The notes under the pieces are model-generated. The model searched no databases, was not told where the DNA came from, and was given only the letters and a program-made list of their open reading frames with translations. Positions 24,452 to 33,781 of a DNA stretch of 38,447 nucleotides are shown here, piece by piece. Numbering within the stretch: position 1 is the stretch's first letter; every line of letters starts with the position of its first letter. The translations under genes and the position numbers were made by a program. Source of the stretch: Planctomycetes bacterium UBA7888 (GTDB taxonomy: Bacteria > Planctomycetota > UBA1135); the NCBI GenBank assembly GCA_002500505.1, contig DLRM01000017.1:28921-67367 (forward strand), written 5' to 3'.

Positions 24452-26203
24452 TTAGGAACGACTCTCGGATGTGCTCTCTACCACTTCGGCCCAAAGACGG
24501 TCGGCCTCCACCTGTAGCAAGGACAAAGCATCACTAGAAGTGTGGCAAGCCGCGGCACGGTTAGCCAGCTGTCGGAGGGAATCGGCAGAAACTCTTTGCA
24601 GGACTGCCTTTACCTCAGCCACAAAGGGAGGCGCAATGGAAAGAGTTCCAAAACCAGCACCTGCGAGGAAAAGGGCTCCGGGTAGTTGCCCGGCCATTTC
24701 TCCGCAAACCGAGACCGGCTTATGAAGGGCATTGCAAGTTCGGGCAATGTAGCGCAAAACGCGAAGGTGGGCAGGATGGTATGGCTGGTATAGGTCGGCG
24801 ACCCAAGGATTGTCCCGGTCCACCGCAAACAAATATTGGGCAAGATCATTTGTCCCCACACTGACGAAGTCGGCTTCTTGAGCGATATCCCGAAGGGCCA
24901 TCGCAGCGGCGGGAACCTCAACCATGACTCCCATGGGAGGAGGCTCGGCCTTTCCTACCACCTGAGAAAGCAGTTCTTTGGACCGACGCAATTCCTCAAC
25001 CGTCGTAATCATGGGGAGCAAAATGCGAACATCGCCGTGTTTACGCGCCTGAACCAAAGCGCTCAACTGCATCAAAAACAAATCCTGCCATTCAAGGCTA
25101 AGGCGCAATCCGCGCCAACCCATTGCTGGGTTGTTCTCCTTCGGATGCCCGAAATAACGAAGTTGTTTATCTCCACCGATATCCAAAGTTCGGAACACAA
25201 CCGGCTTCTCTTCAAAACTCTCCAGCACGGATTCGTAAATCTTTGCTTGTTCTTCCACAGTCGGAAACGCCGGGCGTTCCATGTAGGCAAACTCAGTCCG
25301 GAACAAACCAACACCAGCGGAGATTCCTGGGTCAAACATTCTCAAGTCATTCGGAGACTCGATGTTAACCATAATAGAAATAGGAGCTCCGTCTTCCGTT
25401 CGACCAGGCTCGATTGCCAATGCCGCCAACGCATTTTGCACTTGACGCCTTTCTTCAGCTAAACCAAGCGCACGCTTCTCCTGCTTGGACGTGGCCCCCA
25501 AAACAGCGCGGCCTTCATCCCCATAAACGAGACAGGTTTCTTCCGATTCAGCCTTGGCGTGAACGCCCTCAATTCCGGTTACGGTTGGAATACCAAAAGA
25601 CCGGGCAAGAACAGCACCGTGACTAAACCGACCGCCCCGGGAGCAAATAATGCCCGCAAGAGGATGGCGATGATGACGAGTAACAAGAGAAGGGGTCAGC
25701 TCCTCGGCAATCAGGACAATGCCACTGCCATCGGACTCAAAAACTCGATCTTCTTCAGCCGAACCGAGCTCTCGAATAACCGCAAGCCAAGGATCGCGGA
25801 GGTCAGCAACCCAATTCTTCCGATCCCCTCCTTCAAGGTTCTTGAACAGTCCTTCAAACTTGTCGAGGAGAGCCTGAACAGCGGACTCGGGTTGAAGCTT
25901 TTCTTCATGGACTAATCGCTCCAGGTTTCGGTGGGCATCTGGGTCCTGAAGAACAGCAATCTGCGCCCCATAGATGGCTGCGTCCTGGATACCCAATTCT
26001 TGCGTGGTGGCGGACTGAATGCGTTGCAGGTCCTCAATGGCTCGCTTATGGGCTGCCATGAGCCGGTCAATCGCTACCTCCGAAGTTTCCGAAACTAGTT
26101 TCCGCTCAGGAATTCGGTGCAAACCAACCTCAACCGGAATCCAGGCCCGCCCGATTCCGACACCGGGGCTAACTGGACTTCCTTGGAGATCGAAACGAGC
26201 CAT
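24452..26203 (-). CDS. ptsI: Phosphoenolpyruvate-protein phosphotransferase (Enzyme I)
   Basis: A 583-residue Enzyme I, which transfers phosphate from phosphoenolpyruvate to HPr in the sugar phosphotransferase system or its regulatory branches. The phosphorylated His195 lies in GGRFSHGAVLARSFGIP. The PEP-binding barrel is complete, with GLFRTEFAYMERP near 293, FRTLDIGGDK near 340, VSVGTNDLAQYLFAVDR near 450 and the Cys in CGEMAGQ near 500. Length is normal. It starts seven bases after glyS and is on the same strand. No HPr or EII gene is in the window, so its partner must be elsewhere. Confidence 0.95.
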   Translation of the reverse strand: MARFDLQGSPVSPGVGIGRAWIPVEVGLHRIPERKLVSETSEVAIDRLMAAHKRAIEDLQRIQSATTQELGIQDAAIYGAQIAVLQDPDAHRNLERLVHEEKLQPESAVQALLDKFEGLFKNLEGGDRKNWVADLRDPWLAVIRELGSAEEDRVFESDGSGIVLIAEELTPSLVTRHHRHPLAGIICSRGGRFSHGAVLARSFGIPTVTGIEGVHAKAESEETCLVYGDEGRAVLGATSKQEKRALGLAEERRQVQNALAALAIEPGRTEDGAPISIMVNIESPNDLRMFDPGISAGVGLFRTEFAYMERPAFPTVEEQAKIYESVLESFEEKPVVFRTLDIGGDKQLRYFGHPKENNPAMGWRGLRLSLEWQDLFLMQLSALVQARKHGDVRILLPMITTVEELRRSKELLSQVVGKAEPPPMGVMVEVPAAAMALRDIAQEADFVSVGTNDLAQYLFAVDRDNPWVADLYQPYHPAHLRVLRYIARTCNALHKPVSVCGEMAGQLPGALFLAGAGFGTLSIAPPFVAEVKAVLQRVSADSLRQLANRAAACHTSSDALSLLQVEADRLWAEVVESTSESRS

Positions 26204-26209
26204 AAGAAT

Positions 26210-27676
26210 CTAGACCTCTGTCTCAACAGGCTCAGGACGAGTCCAAGAGTCTATCCGTTGGTGCAAAATCGAGGACAAATCCTCAACAGAAACTCGTTCT
26301 TGATTCATGGAATCTCGTTCTCGCAAAGTAACCGTGCCATCGGTCATCGTTTCACCATCTACCGTGACGCAGAAGGGAGTTCCAATTTCGTCTTGACGGC
26401 GATAGCGGCGGCCAATGGATTGGTTGTATTCAATCGCAGTACAAAACTCGCGGCGAAGCTTCGCTTCAATCTCTTCGGCCTTTTCGGGCATGCCTTCTTT
26501 TTTTACCAGGGGAAATACCGCAACCGTGACGGGGGCAATTTTCGGATGAAAACGGAGAACTGTTCTTTGCTCTTTCCCCTCTCCTTCTTCTTCGTAGGCA
26601 TCGACCAGAAAAGTCATGGCAGTTCGATCACAACCTGCGGCGGGTTCAATGACAAAGGGTGTAATGTGTTCTTTGTTCTCCTGGTCAAACCATGTCAGGG
26701 AAGTCCCACTCGCCTCAGAGTGCTTCTTGAGGTCGTAGTCCGTGCGATTTGCAACGCCTTCAAGTTCAGACCAGCCAAATGGGAAAAGGTACTCCACATC
26801 GCCGCAGCCCGCAGCATAATGGGCAAGTTCATCTTGAGCGTGCTGGCGCATCCGAAGACGGTCCGGGTTCACAGCAAGATCTAGGTACCACTGAAAGCGT
26901 TCTTTCTGCCAATAATCAAACCACTCCGAAGCCTCTTCAGGTCGGCAGAAGAACTCCATTTCCATTTGCTCAAACTCACGTGTACGGAAAACAAAATTCC
27001 CCGGTGTAATTTCATTACGAAAGGACTTTCCGATTTGGGCAATTCCGAAAGGCAGCTTCTTCCGAGTAGAAGTCACTACATTGTTAAAGTTGATGAAAAT
27101 ACCTTGAGCGGTTTCTGGCCGAAGGTAAGCAACACTGGAGCTGTCCTTCATGGCGCCAACATTGGTTTCGAACATCAAATTGAACTGTCGAACTTCTGTC
27201 CAGTCATCAGTGCCACTAACGGGACATTTAATACCTTCGTCCAAGATAAGCTGACGAAGGGCATCGCAGTCACTCAAGGCAGAGGCCAACTTTTCTTGAA
27301 GAACCTTTACTTTTTCCGTTTTCCCTTTCTTTTCATACTTGGTGATTTTGTTTTCTACCAAATGGTCAGCTCGATAGCGAGCTTTGGATGTTTTGTTGTC
27401 AATGAGAGGGTCGGAGAAACCGCCAACATGCCCTGAGGCTCGCCACACATCTGGTGATTGAATAATGGCCGAATCAAGCCCCACAACATCTTGGCGCGCA
27501 TAAACCATGCTTTCCCACCAAGCCTCCTTCACTCGGCGCTTGAGCTCTACCCCAAGCGGGCCCCAATCGTAGGTAGAGCCCTGGCCACCATATATTTCAG
27601 AGGCTGGAAAGACAAAGCCCCTGCGCTTGCACAGGGAAACAATTTTGTCCATGGAAACGGCTTTCTTGTTCGACAT
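26210..27676 (-). CDS. glyS: Glycyl-tRNA synthetase, single-chain dimeric type
   Basis: A 488-residue class II synthetase of the alpha2 (eukaryote/archaea-like) type rather than the alpha4/beta4-like form of many bacteria. Motif 2 region FRNEITPGNFVFRTREFEQ and RPETAQGIFINF near 190 are present, and the C-terminal anticodon-binding domain begins near 385 (APVTVAVFPLVKKEG). It charges tRNA-Gly with glycine; a tRNA-Gly(GCC) gene lies in this window, though far away. It is in a leftward gene train between a phosphatase and ptsI. Confidence 0.95.
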   Translation of the reverse strand: MSNKKAVSMDKIVSLCKRRGFVFPASEIYGGQGSTYDWGPLGVELKRRVKEAWWESMVYARQDVVGLDSAIIQSPDVWRASGHVGGFSDPLIDNKTSKARYRADHLVENKITKYEKKGKTEKVKVLQEKLASALSDCDALRQLILDEGIKCPVSGTDDWTEVRQFNLMFETNVGAMKDSSSVAYLRPETAQGIFINFNNVVTSTRKKLPFGIAQIGKSFRNEITPGNFVFRTREFEQMEMEFFCRPEEASEWFDYWQKERFQWYLDLAVNPDRLRMRQHAQDELAHYAAGCGDVEYLFPFGWSELEGVANRTDYDLKKHSEASGTSLTWFDQENKEHITPFVIEPAAGCDRTAMTFLVDAYEEEGEGKEQRTVLRFHPKIAPVTVAVFPLVKKEGMPEKAEEIEAKLRREFCTAIEYNQSIGRRYRRQDEIGTPFCVTVDGETMTDGTVTLRERDSMNQERVSVEDLSSILHQRIDSWTRPEPVETEV

Positions 27677-27706
27677 TGCGAGAAGATTCTATCCGCGCGG
27701 AGAACC

Positions 27707-28405
27707 TTAACGCAGGGGGTAGTAACGCTGCTTTGCGGCAACCTCGATGCGCTGGCCATCTTCAACCCGAAAAGCAGTTAAAGCGCCCCCGTAGACACAA
27801 CCAGTATCCAGCCCCAAGGCAACGAGGCGTTCGCCCACGAAACGTGGCCGTACGGTTGGCGCAGAAGTGTGGCCATAAAGAACCAACTCCGGACCAGTCC
27901 AAACTTCGCTCCAGAACGGGTTTCCGCGGATGCCCTCTAGGTTCCGAACACGAGTGAGTTCAAAGGGCGTATTTTCTTCCACCGGTTTTCCTGGAATCAA
28001 GCCGGCGTGAACAACCAACCATGGTTGGCCCTCATGCTCGCCGCGAAGAAAAAGGACGCCCTTGCGAACAAGTTCCAAAATGACAGCAGACTGACTAGGG
28101 TCGAAAGAAGCCATAGGAGTGCCTCCATCACCCGCCAAATCAGCGGCCTCAAAACCATTTAAGTCGGCGTCGAGCGGAAGTTGCGCCAATCGGTCAGCCA
28201 AAACCCGTTCGTGGTTTCCCAACACCAATTCGAATTGTGGGATGGCGCTCAAAATCTGAGCGACCTCTAGCGGCTTGGGGCCCCGGTGAAAAAGGTCCCC
28301 CACTGATATCAAACGATCTTCGGGCTGAAGCTCCAGCCTGGAGATAAGCTCCTGCAATTCATCCGCACACCCGTGAATGTCGCCGAGAACCCAAGTTGAG
28401 GTCAC
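27707..28405 (-). CDS. Calcineurin-like metallophosphatase (serine/threonine phosphatase or ApaH-like)
   Basis: A 232-residue metallophosphatase. The metal motifs are visible: GDIHG near residue 8, GDLFHRGP near 37, GNHE near 64, VHAGLIPGK and a GHTSAPTVRP motif near 190. It could act on phosphoproteins or on diadenosine tetraphosphate. I chose the GTG at 28405, which overlaps the peptidase stop as GTGA and has GGAG seven to ten bases upstream; a start at 28432 is possible but would overlap by 31 bases. Translational coupling to the peptidase gene is likely. Confidence 0.87.
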   Translation of the reverse strand: MTSTWVLGDIHGCADELQELISRLELQPEDRLISVGDLFHRGPKPLEVAQILSAIPQFELVLGNHERVLADRLAQLPLDADLNGFEAADLAGDGGTPMASFDPSQSAVILELVRKGVLFLRGEHEGQPWLVVHAGLIPGKPVEENTPFELTRVRNLEGIRGNPFWSEVWTGPELVLYGHTSAPTVRPRFVGERLVALGLDTGCVYGGALTAFRVEDGQRIEVAAKQRYYPLR

Positions 28406-30129
28406 GCTTCTTCTCCGGTCAAACGAGTCCAAGCTTCTTCCACCTCTTGAACGAGGGCGCCCAAACCCTCCCCGCGAGGGTCAAAATGAAGGCCTGCCTC
28501 AGAATACAATTCAGGCAATGGGCGTGATCCACCTAGGGCTAATCCCTTGTTGTAATCTAAAACAGTTTGCCCTGCATCCTTTCGATAATTGGACCAAAGC
28601 TGCATGGCTCCCATTTGGGCTAAGGCATATTCTATGTAATAAAACGGCACTTCAAAAATGTGGTGTTGTGCATGCCAGCGTGTCGCACGAGCTTCTTCAA
28701 GTCCACTCCAGTCCACCGCTCCACTGGAGAACCGTTCCCAGGTCTCTTCCCAACAGACTGTCCGCTCGGAATGAGAGCGGCTGGGATTGAGATAAACTTC
28801 ATGCTGGAAAGCGTCTACGGTGCAAGTCCAAGCAAGGCTCGACAGCATGCCTTCTAAAGAATTGATTGCGGCGCGGCGAGCCTCCTTTTGAGGATAAGCC
28901 GCATCCAAATGCTCCATGCACATGGCCTCCATGCCCATCGAAGCAACTTCTGCGAACTCCAAAGGGGCTTCCCTGTAATCTCCTGGTTCCAGCTCTCGCG
29001 ACAAAAGAGAATGGCGAGCATGACCTGCTTCGTGGATAAGGGTTTCAATCCCCGCATGGGTTGGCGACGAGTTTGAAAAAATAACTGGCCACCGCACATC
29101 GCCGAAAACATCCATATAGCCACCTGGCCTCTTGGATGGCCGGGTGTCCAAATCCAAAAGTTTCCTTTGATGCATCCAGCGCAAATCCGTCGCAACTTGT
29201 TGATCCACTTCCCCCAGTATTTTCTCCGAAACGATGACTTGTTCATCTTGAGTAGTGAAGGGCTGAAAGGGTGGTAGGCCTTCAGGGTCCACAGCCAAGT
29301 CCCAAGGGCGCAAAACGCTTAAACCCAGCAAACGAATCCGACGCTGTTGCATACGAGCTAAGACAGGCATGACATAGCGACTAACGTTTTCATGAAGAGC
29401 CAAGCAATCTTGGGCGGAATAATCAAAGCGATGCTTGGCGGCATGCTTGAAATCTCGATAATTTTTGAAGTCGGCATTTGAAGCCATTCTTGCCCTGAGG
29501 GCAATCATCTTGTCATACAACTCGTCCAATTTTGACCTGTCTTCGAGTCGGCGGTTGCTGACGAGTCGCCAAGCCTGTTCACGCAAATCTCGGTCCGTGC
29601 TCTCCAAATGAGTGGACATCTCTTGAAGGGTGCAAGTCTTGCCTCCAAATTCGACGGTCATACTTCCACTGGTTCGTCCATATTCAACGGACAATTCTTC
29701 GTCCTTAGCGTCAAGCTCGACATTCTCCTCCCGGAAAAGCTCAACGGCGCGTTCTGCGTCTCGGTCATGAACGAGCCAATATTCAGCATCCATCTCGGGT
29801 CGAACTGGAGAAGCTAAGTATTTTTTATTCAGCCGGTCTCCGACCTTGGCAACTTCGGGTAAAACTTTCATTTGATATTCCAAGTGGTCCTTTTCTGCTT
29901 CTTCATCAGAAGTGTCGCAAGTTGAAGCAAAGTAACGACGGCTGGAGACCCCTCCAATAATGGAATCTACTTCTGAAAGGTCTAGAAGCCAACTTTCTAG
30001 GTCACCTCCAGTATTCAGCGTGCGAGCTTCAATCTCCTTGTAAAGGGGCTGAATGTCCTTCCATGTATTGGGAACCCAATTCTCGCTCACATATCGTCGC
30101 TCAGGTTTTGGGTATCGTTTTTCATCCAT
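28402..30129 (-). CDS. M3-family oligoendopeptidase (PepF-like)
   Basis: A 575-residue zinc metallopeptidase. The zinc-binding HEAGH is at residues 366-370, followed by the third-ligand Glu in EFAEVASMGME near 391. The long helical N-terminal part, DVFGDVRWPVIFSN before the active site, and EEARATRWHAQHH toward the end are typical of M3 oligoendopeptidases, which cut peptides within the cytoplasm. No signal peptide. It starts six bases after the M16 gene and overlaps the phosphatase gene by four. Confidence 0.93.
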   Translation of the reverse strand: MDEKRYPKPERRYVSENWVPNTWKDIQPLYKEIEARTLNTGGDLESWLLDLSEVDSIIGGVSSRRYFASTCDTSDEEAEKDHLEYQMKVLPEVAKVGDRLNKKYLASPVRPEMDAEYWLVHDRDAERAVELFREENVELDAKDEELSVEYGRTSGSMTVEFGGKTCTLQEMSTHLESTDRDLREQAWRLVSNRRLEDRSKLDELYDKMIALRARMASNADFKNYRDFKHAAKHRFDYSAQDCLALHENVSRYVMPVLARMQQRRIRLLGLSVLRPWDLAVDPEGLPPFQPFTTQDEQVIVSEKILGEVDQQVATDLRWMHQRKLLDLDTRPSKRPGGYMDVFGDVRWPVIFSNSSPTHAGIETLIHEAGHARHSLLSRELEPGDYREAPLEFAEVASMGMEAMCMEHLDAAYPQKEARRAAINSLEGMLSSLAWTCTVDAFQHEVYLNPSRSHSERTVCWEETWERFSSGAVDWSGLEEARATRWHAQHHIFEVPFYYIEYALAQMGAMQLWSNYRKDAGQTVLDYNKGLALGGSRPLPELYSEAGLHFDPRGEGLGALVQEVEEAWTRLTGEEA

Positions 30130-30135
30130 TATTTC

Positions 30136-32238
30136 TTATTCGCCTGGTTGTTCAAACCACAAAGGCAAAATTTCTGGATTGGTAATCCATTCGAGCTGGA
30201 ATTTCACTTCTGGCTGGTCCTTGGGCGTCCAAATCGATCTTTTAGGAAGCATGAGGCTTCCAACCAATCCATAATCTTCAAAACGGTAGGAGCCATCTTC
30301 AAGGAAAAGTTTTTCGCAAAGTCCATCCTTCCCAACAATCATTGAAATTTCAGTTCCTTCAAAGCTCAGAATCAACAACTCTTCTCGTGGGGAACGAAGT
30401 TTATATTCAGAGCGAGCCAATCGCATTAAGACGAAGGGAAGCTTCTTTGAAAGGAGGTTTTCGTGTGTGGTAATCTTCGAAGAATCCCAAATTTCGGTTG
30501 GCTTCCCCGATTGAATGGTCCAACCCGAACCATCGACAAAAGTTTCCACAAAATGATTTTCACCTTCGGGATTCGTCAAGCGGGATCGGCTTGGGTATTG
30601 AAGCCAAACTTCAAAAGGTCCCAATTCCGGAGCTTGGATTCGACACCAAATTGCAGTCGTTTCCAACCAAGCCTCCACCCCGCCATGGCTCGCAAGAAGA
30701 TGACGCACAAGCTTTTGAGCCTGCGCTGTTTCGTTGCTTTCCGCTTCAACACTAGGCTCTTCCTTCGAAACCTCTAAAGCCCAGGGAGTTACAGAGCCAA
30801 ATTCGCTCAAATCAGAGTCAAATGCGGAGGAGTCCCCCAAGACAAAAACGGAAATGTTTTGAGGATTCAAATGTCTCCGACATGCGGCAATGGTCTCTTC
30901 GGGAGACAAGGACCGAATGGAAGAGCTGACCTGTTCATAAAAATTCCATGGGTATCCATAAAACTCTAGGTCTGCGGTCCGGGAGAGAACTTCTGCTGGA
31001 GTATCCACATCAAAAACCCCTGCGTTCAATAAGCGAGAGCGTGCTTCTTCAAATTCGCGCGATGGAACACCTTCCTCAAGGAAGGCATTCATGACAAGAA
31101 CCATTTCCCGAATTGCCAAGGCGGTCGTTTCATTTTTTGTTGCGCACCAACTTTGGAATAAACCTTGCTGTTCAAAACTTCCAGTCCAAGCTGCTCCAGC
31201 GCCATAAGCCAAACCCAACTCCCTTCGAATTCGAGTCATCATTCGGTTCCCAAATCCACCTACACCAAGAATCCAAGACCCAAGATGCAAGGCTGGGTAG
31301 TCTGGATGACTTCTCCGAACGCCGTGATGAAGCAAACGGATCTCGGTTTGGTTTCCCCCTTTTTTGTGGGCCAGGAAGACTTGTGATTTTTCCGCTAGAG
31401 GGGCAACAATGGGCAATTTTGCGGCTTGAGCTGTTTGCCCAGGCCAATTCCCGAAAACCTTTTCCAAAGTGGCAACCGATTTTTCCTTTTCAAAATCACC
31501 GAACAATGTGAGGAGTGCGCGGCGACTGCCATATTGCGTGGCATGGAAATTCTTTAAATCTACAACACCAATGTTTTCAATGGTATGGGCTTCTTGGCGC
31601 CGAACTCGGGGGTCTCCCACTCCATAGTAAGCGCGCATTGATTCCCTTGAAGCCGCTTCGCCTGCCCGGTTATTTCGAGCAGTTAAAGCCGCAAGCAATT
31701 GTCCGCGCACCAGCTCAACCTTATCTTCAGGGAATGTTGGACTTTGAACAAGGGTCTGAAAAATGGAGAGAACATGGTCGAAATCCGAAGCCAAACACTC
31801 GAAGCTCGCTTCTGTTGAATCTCGCTTGGCAGTGAAAGAGACATCAGCACCGAGCGCGCCAAGCTCTTCATCCAAGCGGTCTCCTGGCCAAGATTCACTT
31901 CCCCCGCTTCGAATCACTTCGGCAACCATTTCGGACATTCCTGTCAGGTCTCTTGGGTCATTCCACGACCCCGTCCGCATACGCAACTCCAATTCGATAA
32001 TTGGACGGCTTGAATCTTGAAGCAATAGTAAGGTGACCCCGTTTGGAAAAACAATTCGCTCCGGTAAACGAGGTTCAAACTCCGAAAGTTCGGGCACAGG
32101 AACTTGGTCTATGGAAGCCCAAGGACCTGGACGAAGTCCAGTAACAGAACCACCACGTCGCTGGGTCTGCCGTTGAACCTGCTGCGAACAAGCACTCAAC
32201 AAGAGAAGGAGAAGAAAGGTCCAGCGCCAAGGTTTCAT
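30136..32238 (-). CDS. M16-family peptidase-like lipoprotein, zinc site absent, with extra C-terminal domain
   Basis: A 700-residue protein. It starts with a lipoprotein signal MKPWRWTFLLLLLLSAC (lipobox LSAC, Cys17). Residues about 55-490 are M16-like (two halves, FGDFEKEKSVATLEKVFGNWP near 245). The place of the zinc motif HxxEH reads EMVAE (103-107), so this half-pair is not catalytic. From about 510 to 700 comes an extra segment (LLASHGGVEAWLETTAIW..., WLQYPSRSRL) that looks like a LolA/LolB-type lipoprotein-binding fold. It overlaps the preceding M16 gene by four bases (ATGA). Known M16B pairs combine an active and an inactive subunit. Confidence 0.85.
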   Translation of the reverse strand: MKPWRWTFLLLLLLSACSQQVQRQTQRRGGSVTGLRPGPWASIDQVPVPELSEFEPRLPERIVFPNGVTLLLLQDSSRPIIELELRMRTGSWNDPRDLTGMSEMVAEVIRSGGSESWPGDRLDEELGALGADVSFTAKRDSTEASFECLASDFDHVLSIFQTLVQSPTFPEDKVELVRGQLLAALTARNNRAGEAASRESMRAYYGVGDPRVRRQEAHTIENIGVVDLKNFHATQYGSRRALLTLFGDFEKEKSVATLEKVFGNWPGQTAQAAKLPIVAPLAEKSQVFLAHKKGGNQTEIRLLHHGVRRSHPDYPALHLGSWILGVGGFGNRMMTRIRRELGLAYGAGAAWTGSFEQQGLFQSWCATKNETTALAIREMVLVMNAFLEEGVPSREFEEARSRLLNAGVFDVDTPAEVLSRTADLEFYGYPWNFYEQVSSSIRSLSPEETIAACRRHLNPQNISVFVLGDSSAFDSDLSEFGSVTPWALEVSKEEPSVEAESNETAQAQKLVRHLLASHGGVEAWLETTAIWCRIQAPELGPFEVWLQYPSRSRLTNPEGENHFVETFVDGSGWTIQSGKPTEIWDSSKITTHENLLSKKLPFVLMRLARSEYKLRSPREELLILSFEGTEISMIVGKDGLCEKLFLEDGSYRFEDYGLVGSLMLPKRSIWTPKDQPEVKFQLEWITNPEILPLWFEQPGE

Positions 32239-33755
32239 TCGGATACCTCCCCAGTGCTCGAGAAGCTTCCATCCGAATTCATGCCCGCTGGAAGGAGATA
32301 AACCGTCGTCCGTTGTTCTCGGGTAAACCGTAAAGCAGCAGTCTGCAAATCGGAAGATTGGATTCCTTCCAAAACGGAAAGGCTTTCAAAAATGGATTCC
32401 CAGCCACCATCTTCAGCTTCCGCTTCAGCGAGAGCTGAAGCTAAACCAGAAGGAGTTTCTAATTCCGAGAGCAAACTCAACTTGAGCCGCCTTCGAACAC
32501 CTTCAAGCTGTCGCTCCGTTACACCCTCTTTGGCAAATTCCGAAATGGCATCTTGTGCGGCAAGCATGCATGCTTGGGGCGATTCCCCAGGCAACGGAAC
32601 CAGAATACCCAAAAAAAGTGTTGGGTCGATTCGGCCTGGAAAACCGGGATGACCTTGCACTTCGGCTGCAATTTGCTCCTTCTTGACCAATCTTTCAAAT
32701 AATTGTGAACTAGGACCACCAAAAAGAGCTTCATTCAAAGCCAAGTGCACCAACCACTCCCGACCTGTAAGAGCGGGAACACGCCAGCCTGCCACAACCA
32801 TTGGGCTCGTCGGGCGATGCATTTCCAAAATGCGCTCCCCAGTTTGATCTGGCTCTTTCGTCCGACGAGGGCGAGGCTCCTCTCCTGAAGGGAAATCTCC
32901 AAAGTAACGCTCGGCAAAATCAAAAATCTCATCGGGTTCCAATTGACCAACTACGGCAACCACAATCCGATCTGCTGTGTAGTGTTTTTGCCAAAACCGA
33001 ATCATTTCGGGTCGGTCAAGGTACAACAAATCATCCATATGCCCAATGGTGGAGTCCCGGTAAGGATGAGCAACAAAGGCAGCATTCAATAAAGCCTCAA
33101 CCGCCCCACCAACAGGACTGGAATCGGTTCGCATCCGACGCTCTTCCATAACCACATCGCGTTCTTGATAAAACTCGCGCATACAAGGAGCTCCGATTTG
33201 CTCACGAGTGAGCCAGAACCAAGTTTCTGTTCGGTTTGCGGGCAAGGATACGAAGTAACGTGTTGCATCTGTGCCAGTCGTGGCGTTTTGGTCACGACCA
33301 CCAGCCACCTCGACGGCTCGATCAAAAGCACCGGCATCCGCCAAATTCACGGCTCGCTGATTGAGAGAATTAAACCTGTTCTTCAGGGCTTCGATTTCAT
33401 CTTCTTCATAATTCCCGACCGGTGCAGTCAGAGCTTGTTCATACGCAGCCCAAGCTTGGTCACTTCGAAGCATAGCTTCTTGCTCGGCACGCCAATTGAT
33501 GGCGCCAATGCGGTTCGAACCTTTAAACGCCATGTGTTCTGCAAAGTGGGCCAATCCAGTCAGCCCGATTTCTTCATCCATAGCACCGGCCTGAACATAA
33601 ATATGGAAGGCGACCACAGGTGCGTCTCCATGAGGAAGAGTTAACACTCGCAAACCATTGTCCAGAGTGCGCATTTCAACTTCCTTAGCGAGCGCAGAGA
33701 ATCCGTCTCCAGATTGGGGAAAAAGGAGAGCGGGGAAGAGGAAAAGGGACAGCAT
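32235..33755 (-). CDS. M16-family zinc peptidase, active subunit
   Basis: A 506-residue peptidase with N-terminal signal peptide (MLSLFLFPALLFPQS). The inverted zinc motif HxxEH is at His70, Glu73 and His74 (LAHFAEHMAFKG), with the third-ligand region ERDVVMEERRMR near 198-209 after a longer insertion than usual (about residues 85-165, with Ala/Glu-rich helices). It would cleave peptides or proteins in the periplasm, probably as a partner of the inactive M16 lipoprotein whose gene overlaps its stop. It begins 26 bases after gpsA in the same direction. Confidence 0.92.
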   Translation of the reverse strand: MLSLFLFPALLFPQSGDGFSALAKEVEMRTLDNGLRVLTLPHGDAPVVAFHIYVQAGAMDEEIGLTGLAHFAEHMAFKGSNRIGAINWRAEQEAMLRSDQAWAAYEQALTAPVGNYEEDEIEALKNRFNSLNQRAVNLADAGAFDRAVEVAGGRDQNATTGTDATRYFVSLPANRTETWFWLTREQIGAPCMREFYQERDVVMEERRMRTDSSPVGGAVEALLNAAFVAHPYRDSTIGHMDDLLYLDRPEMIRFWQKHYTADRIVVAVVGQLEPDEIFDFAERYFGDFPSGEEPRPRRTKEPDQTGERILEMHRPTSPMVVAGWRVPALTGREWLVHLALNEALFGGPSSQLFERLVKKEQIAAEVQGHPGFPGRIDPTLFLGILVPLPGESPQACMLAAQDAISEFAKEGVTERQLEGVRRRLKLSLLSELETPSGLASALAEAEAEDGGWESIFESLSVLEGIQSSDLQTAALRFTREQRTTVYLLPAGMNSDGSFSSTGEVSE

Positions 33756-33781
33756 GGTTTCTATTACGGGCGTGACCGCAA

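Noticed and set aside
24836..25462. Open frame of about 208 codons on the plus strand opposite ptsI
   Set aside because: Antisense to conserved Enzyme I motifs, with no start-site support or family likeness.
26117..26884. Open frame of about 255 codons on the plus strand opposite the end of glyS
   Set aside because: It lies antisense to a clear glycyl-tRNA synthetase, has no recognisable domain and a sequence that reads as the antisense of conserved GlyRS motifs.
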